This document shows positions 57,820 to 59,120 of a DNA stretch of 59,120 nt, in pieces; positions within the stretch are counted from its first letter, which is position 1; each line of letters begins with the position of its first letter. The DNA lies in assembly GCA_902727985.1 (NCBI GenBank), contig CACVAY010000148.1, forward strand, positions 1 through 59,120, in the 5' to 3' direction. The notes under the pieces were generated by a model. That model had not been told where the DNA came from, ran no database searches, and saw only the letters and a program-made list of their open reading frames with translations. A program made the translations under genes and the position numbers. This DNA comes from an uncultured Thiotrichaceae bacterium. GTDB lineage: Bacteria; Pseudomonadota; Gammaproteobacteria; Thiotrichales; Thiotrichaceae.

Positions 57820-58758
57820 TTATGACTGGTTAAGCACTTCGCGGTACGTTTGCTCACGGAACATCGAATCAGAAATACGTACACTCGGCATACGCACACA
57901 GTTATCTAAAACTTTAGGGCCATGTGTAAACAACAATTGAGGCTTCACGTTCACATGTGGCATACCGCGTTGTGCAGCCTCCATGCTTTCCCACTCAACC
58001 ATCACTAAATACTGAGCTGGAATCGTATAACCTTCCCAAACTTCAGCCGTTCGTTTAAGTTTTGAACCAGAACTATCTTTCAGGTCTTCCATCATTGATT
58101 CGGTCGTTGCATGACCACTACCGAGTGTAGAGATACCAATGCGTTTAAGAATCTGGAAACCAACCATACCTGCGGTTTCTTTCAATCCTGTAAGTGTTTG
58201 AATCTCACCTTCTTCAAATTCTGCTTCAGCACCTGGCTTGATAATGTGATCAGCCATTACTGTCACTGTCTCACCTGAATCTATCGAATAACCGTCAGCC
58301 TTACCTTGTGCATTACGTTGTAGCCATTGATTTTGTGAAATTAATTTCGGAAGATCACTGTGTACGACACGGAAGACAGGCTCTTCCGGCCCATCTAGTA
58401 ATACGTTGCCACACTTGGCACAGGTATCTACAACGACATCTTCAAAGGTCTCGTGGAAGGCTTCATGTGCCTCCCAAGAATCCCAGTAAGTAATTTGATC
58501 AATCCAGATATGCGACAAACCTTCACCCATATCGGTTGCCGCCCCCCAACGCATTCCCATTGGGCAAGAACCACGCTGTTTCATCAAATCAAAGCCTTTG
58601 AAACCAGGCGTTAGCGCTGTCGTTAAACACATTTTAGAACTTGCCTGCTTCATCATGCTCATTAAATTTGGATCGTTCTGCACAAGTACACGATTGATCG
58701 CAACATATAAAGGTGATGCTGGCTCAGCATCAAACAAGGCTTTTACATCAATACTCAT
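57820..58758 (-). CDS. sor: Sulfur oxygenase/reductase
   Basis: A 312-residue cytosolic mononuclear-iron enzyme that disproportionates elemental sulfur with O2 to sulfite, thiosulfate and sulfide without cofactors. Compared with the Acidianus ambivalens enzyme, as I remember it, the key residues are kept: Cys44 in SKMCLTTALTPGF (catalytic Cys31), iron ligands His98 and His102 in WEAHEAFHETF and Glu126 in GPEEPVF, and Cys113/Cys116 in DTCAKCG. YVAIN, QITYWDSWEAH and the C-terminal IRISDSMFREQTYREVL-type end also fit. AAGGAA lies 6 nt before the ATG at 58758. Such mesophilic SORs are known in sulfur-oxidising bacteria. Confidence 0.92.
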   Translation of the reverse strand: MSIDVKALFDAEPASPLYVAINRVLVQNDPNLMSMMKQASSKMCLTTALTPGFKGFDLMKQRGSCPMGMRWGAATDMGEGLSHIWIDQITYWDSWEAHEAFHETFEDVVVDTCAKCGNVLLDGPEEPVFRVVHSDLPKLISQNQWLQRNAQGKADGYSIDSGETVTVMADHIIKPGAEAEFEEGEIQTLTGLKETAGMVGFQILKRIGISTLGSGHATTESMMEDLKDSSGSKLKRTAEVWEGYTIPAQYLVMVEWESMEAAQRGMPHVNVKPQLLFTHGPKVLDNCVRMPSVRISDSMFREQTYREVLNQS

Positions 58759-59120
58759 CAAGAATTCCTTTTATAAAAATAGTCATTAAGGTATTAACAA
58801 TATGGATTGTTATTGTTGGTCGTATTATGGGAAGTTGGGTTCAAAACACAAACTTTCCGGATAGCAGTATAAATTTCACCCACCCTCCATTTCTTAGATT
58901 GTTCACACGACAGAAGTTTTGTAGAACTTTGGCAGACTTACCATCACAGAGCAAGATCCTAGAATACTCAGCAGTTTGATGTTAAATAACCAGACAATAA
59001 AGAAGGTAATAAAAACGGTACACACCCTTTGATCGATTTATTGAACGCCTCTCTTTACTGAATATCCCACTCATATTCCGCTTGATAAATACAATTCACC
59101 CCCCTAACATGCATAAAAAA
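58759..59120. other. Right-edge intergenic region
   Basis: About 360 bp upstream of sor with no gene I can support. A short minus-strand frame (about 59114-59058) ending EYEWDIQ-stop could be the tail of a protein beginning beyond the window, but it is too short to judge. Confidence 0.35.

Noticed and set aside
59058-59114. A minus-strand frame ending EYEWDIQ as a gene fragment at the right edge.
   Set aside because: Only about 18 residues are visible, with no motif; too little to call.

Overview
The window is an AT-rich gammaproteobacterial chromosome segment, probably from a sulfur-oxidising lineage. The right half carries the standard gammaproteobacterial order tRNA(Pro-Arg-His-Leu)-tig-clpP-clpX-lon-hupB-tRNA(Val-Asp)-ppiD, plus dksA, ligA, lolA, ftsK, rarA, mtaB, folD and tgt. 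A convincing sulfur oxygenase/reductase (sor) at the right edge and the remains of a sat-cysC (ATP sulfurylase/APS kinase) gene near 26.6-27.2 kb point to sulfur metabolism. I cannot name the genus.

Region 1 (1-10.1 kb and 23.5-26.6 kb) is accessory and envelope-centred. It holds a phosphorelay: the tail of one hybrid kinase, an OmpR-family regulator, a stand-alone HPt protein and a BvgS-like hybrid kinase with two periplasmic solute-binding domains. Around it lie membrane proteins: three DUF697-like paralogues, two paralogous short Gly/Ala-rich membrane proteins, a YtxH-like protein, a membrane-anchored helix-hairpin-helix protein, a BON-OmpA protein with a coiled-coil partner, a PotD-like binding protein and a DUF481 porin-like protein. 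Five of these promoters share a direct repeat, TGTTAA-N4-TGTTAA with a 10-bp period, the spacing expected for an OmpR-family dimer. I infer a regulon controlled by the local response regulator.

Region 2 (10.2-23.0 kb) is the most unusual part. A tightly packed plus-strand operon encodes an SPFH/prohibitin-like protein, a lipoprotein with two periplasmic-binding domains, an SBP_bac_3 protein, an ammonium-transporter-like protein with a periplasmic coiled coil, a SyrD/PvdE-type cyclic-peptide exporter, a membrane-anchored C45/choloylglycine-hydrolase-like protein and an Sfp-type phosphopantetheinyl transferase. Facing it is a 1074-residue enzyme in which a complete PanP-like PLP aspartate decarboxylase sits inside a nonribosomal-peptide adenylation domain. 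Its binding-pocket residues read VDATFSIADK, close to the code I remember for beta-alanine. The simplest reading is an enzyme that makes beta-alanine from aspartate and activates it, serving an export/sensing cassette I do not recognise as described.

Region 3 (26.6-59.1 kb) is mostly housekeeping: a decayed sat-cysC gene, eleven tRNA genes (Thr; Gly-Cys-Leu; Val-Asp; Pro-Arg-His-Leu), a Wzc/GumC-like BY-kinase, a TrpD2/YbiB-like gene followed by a small conserved-looking protein, the division, lipoprotein and protease genes, an SCP2-like exported protein, a FadL-type porin, tgt and sor. One MITE-like palindromic element (23329-23463) and one hairpin-rich element (43512-43590) were also found. 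No CRISPR array, complete insertion sequence, rRNA or integrase was seen.
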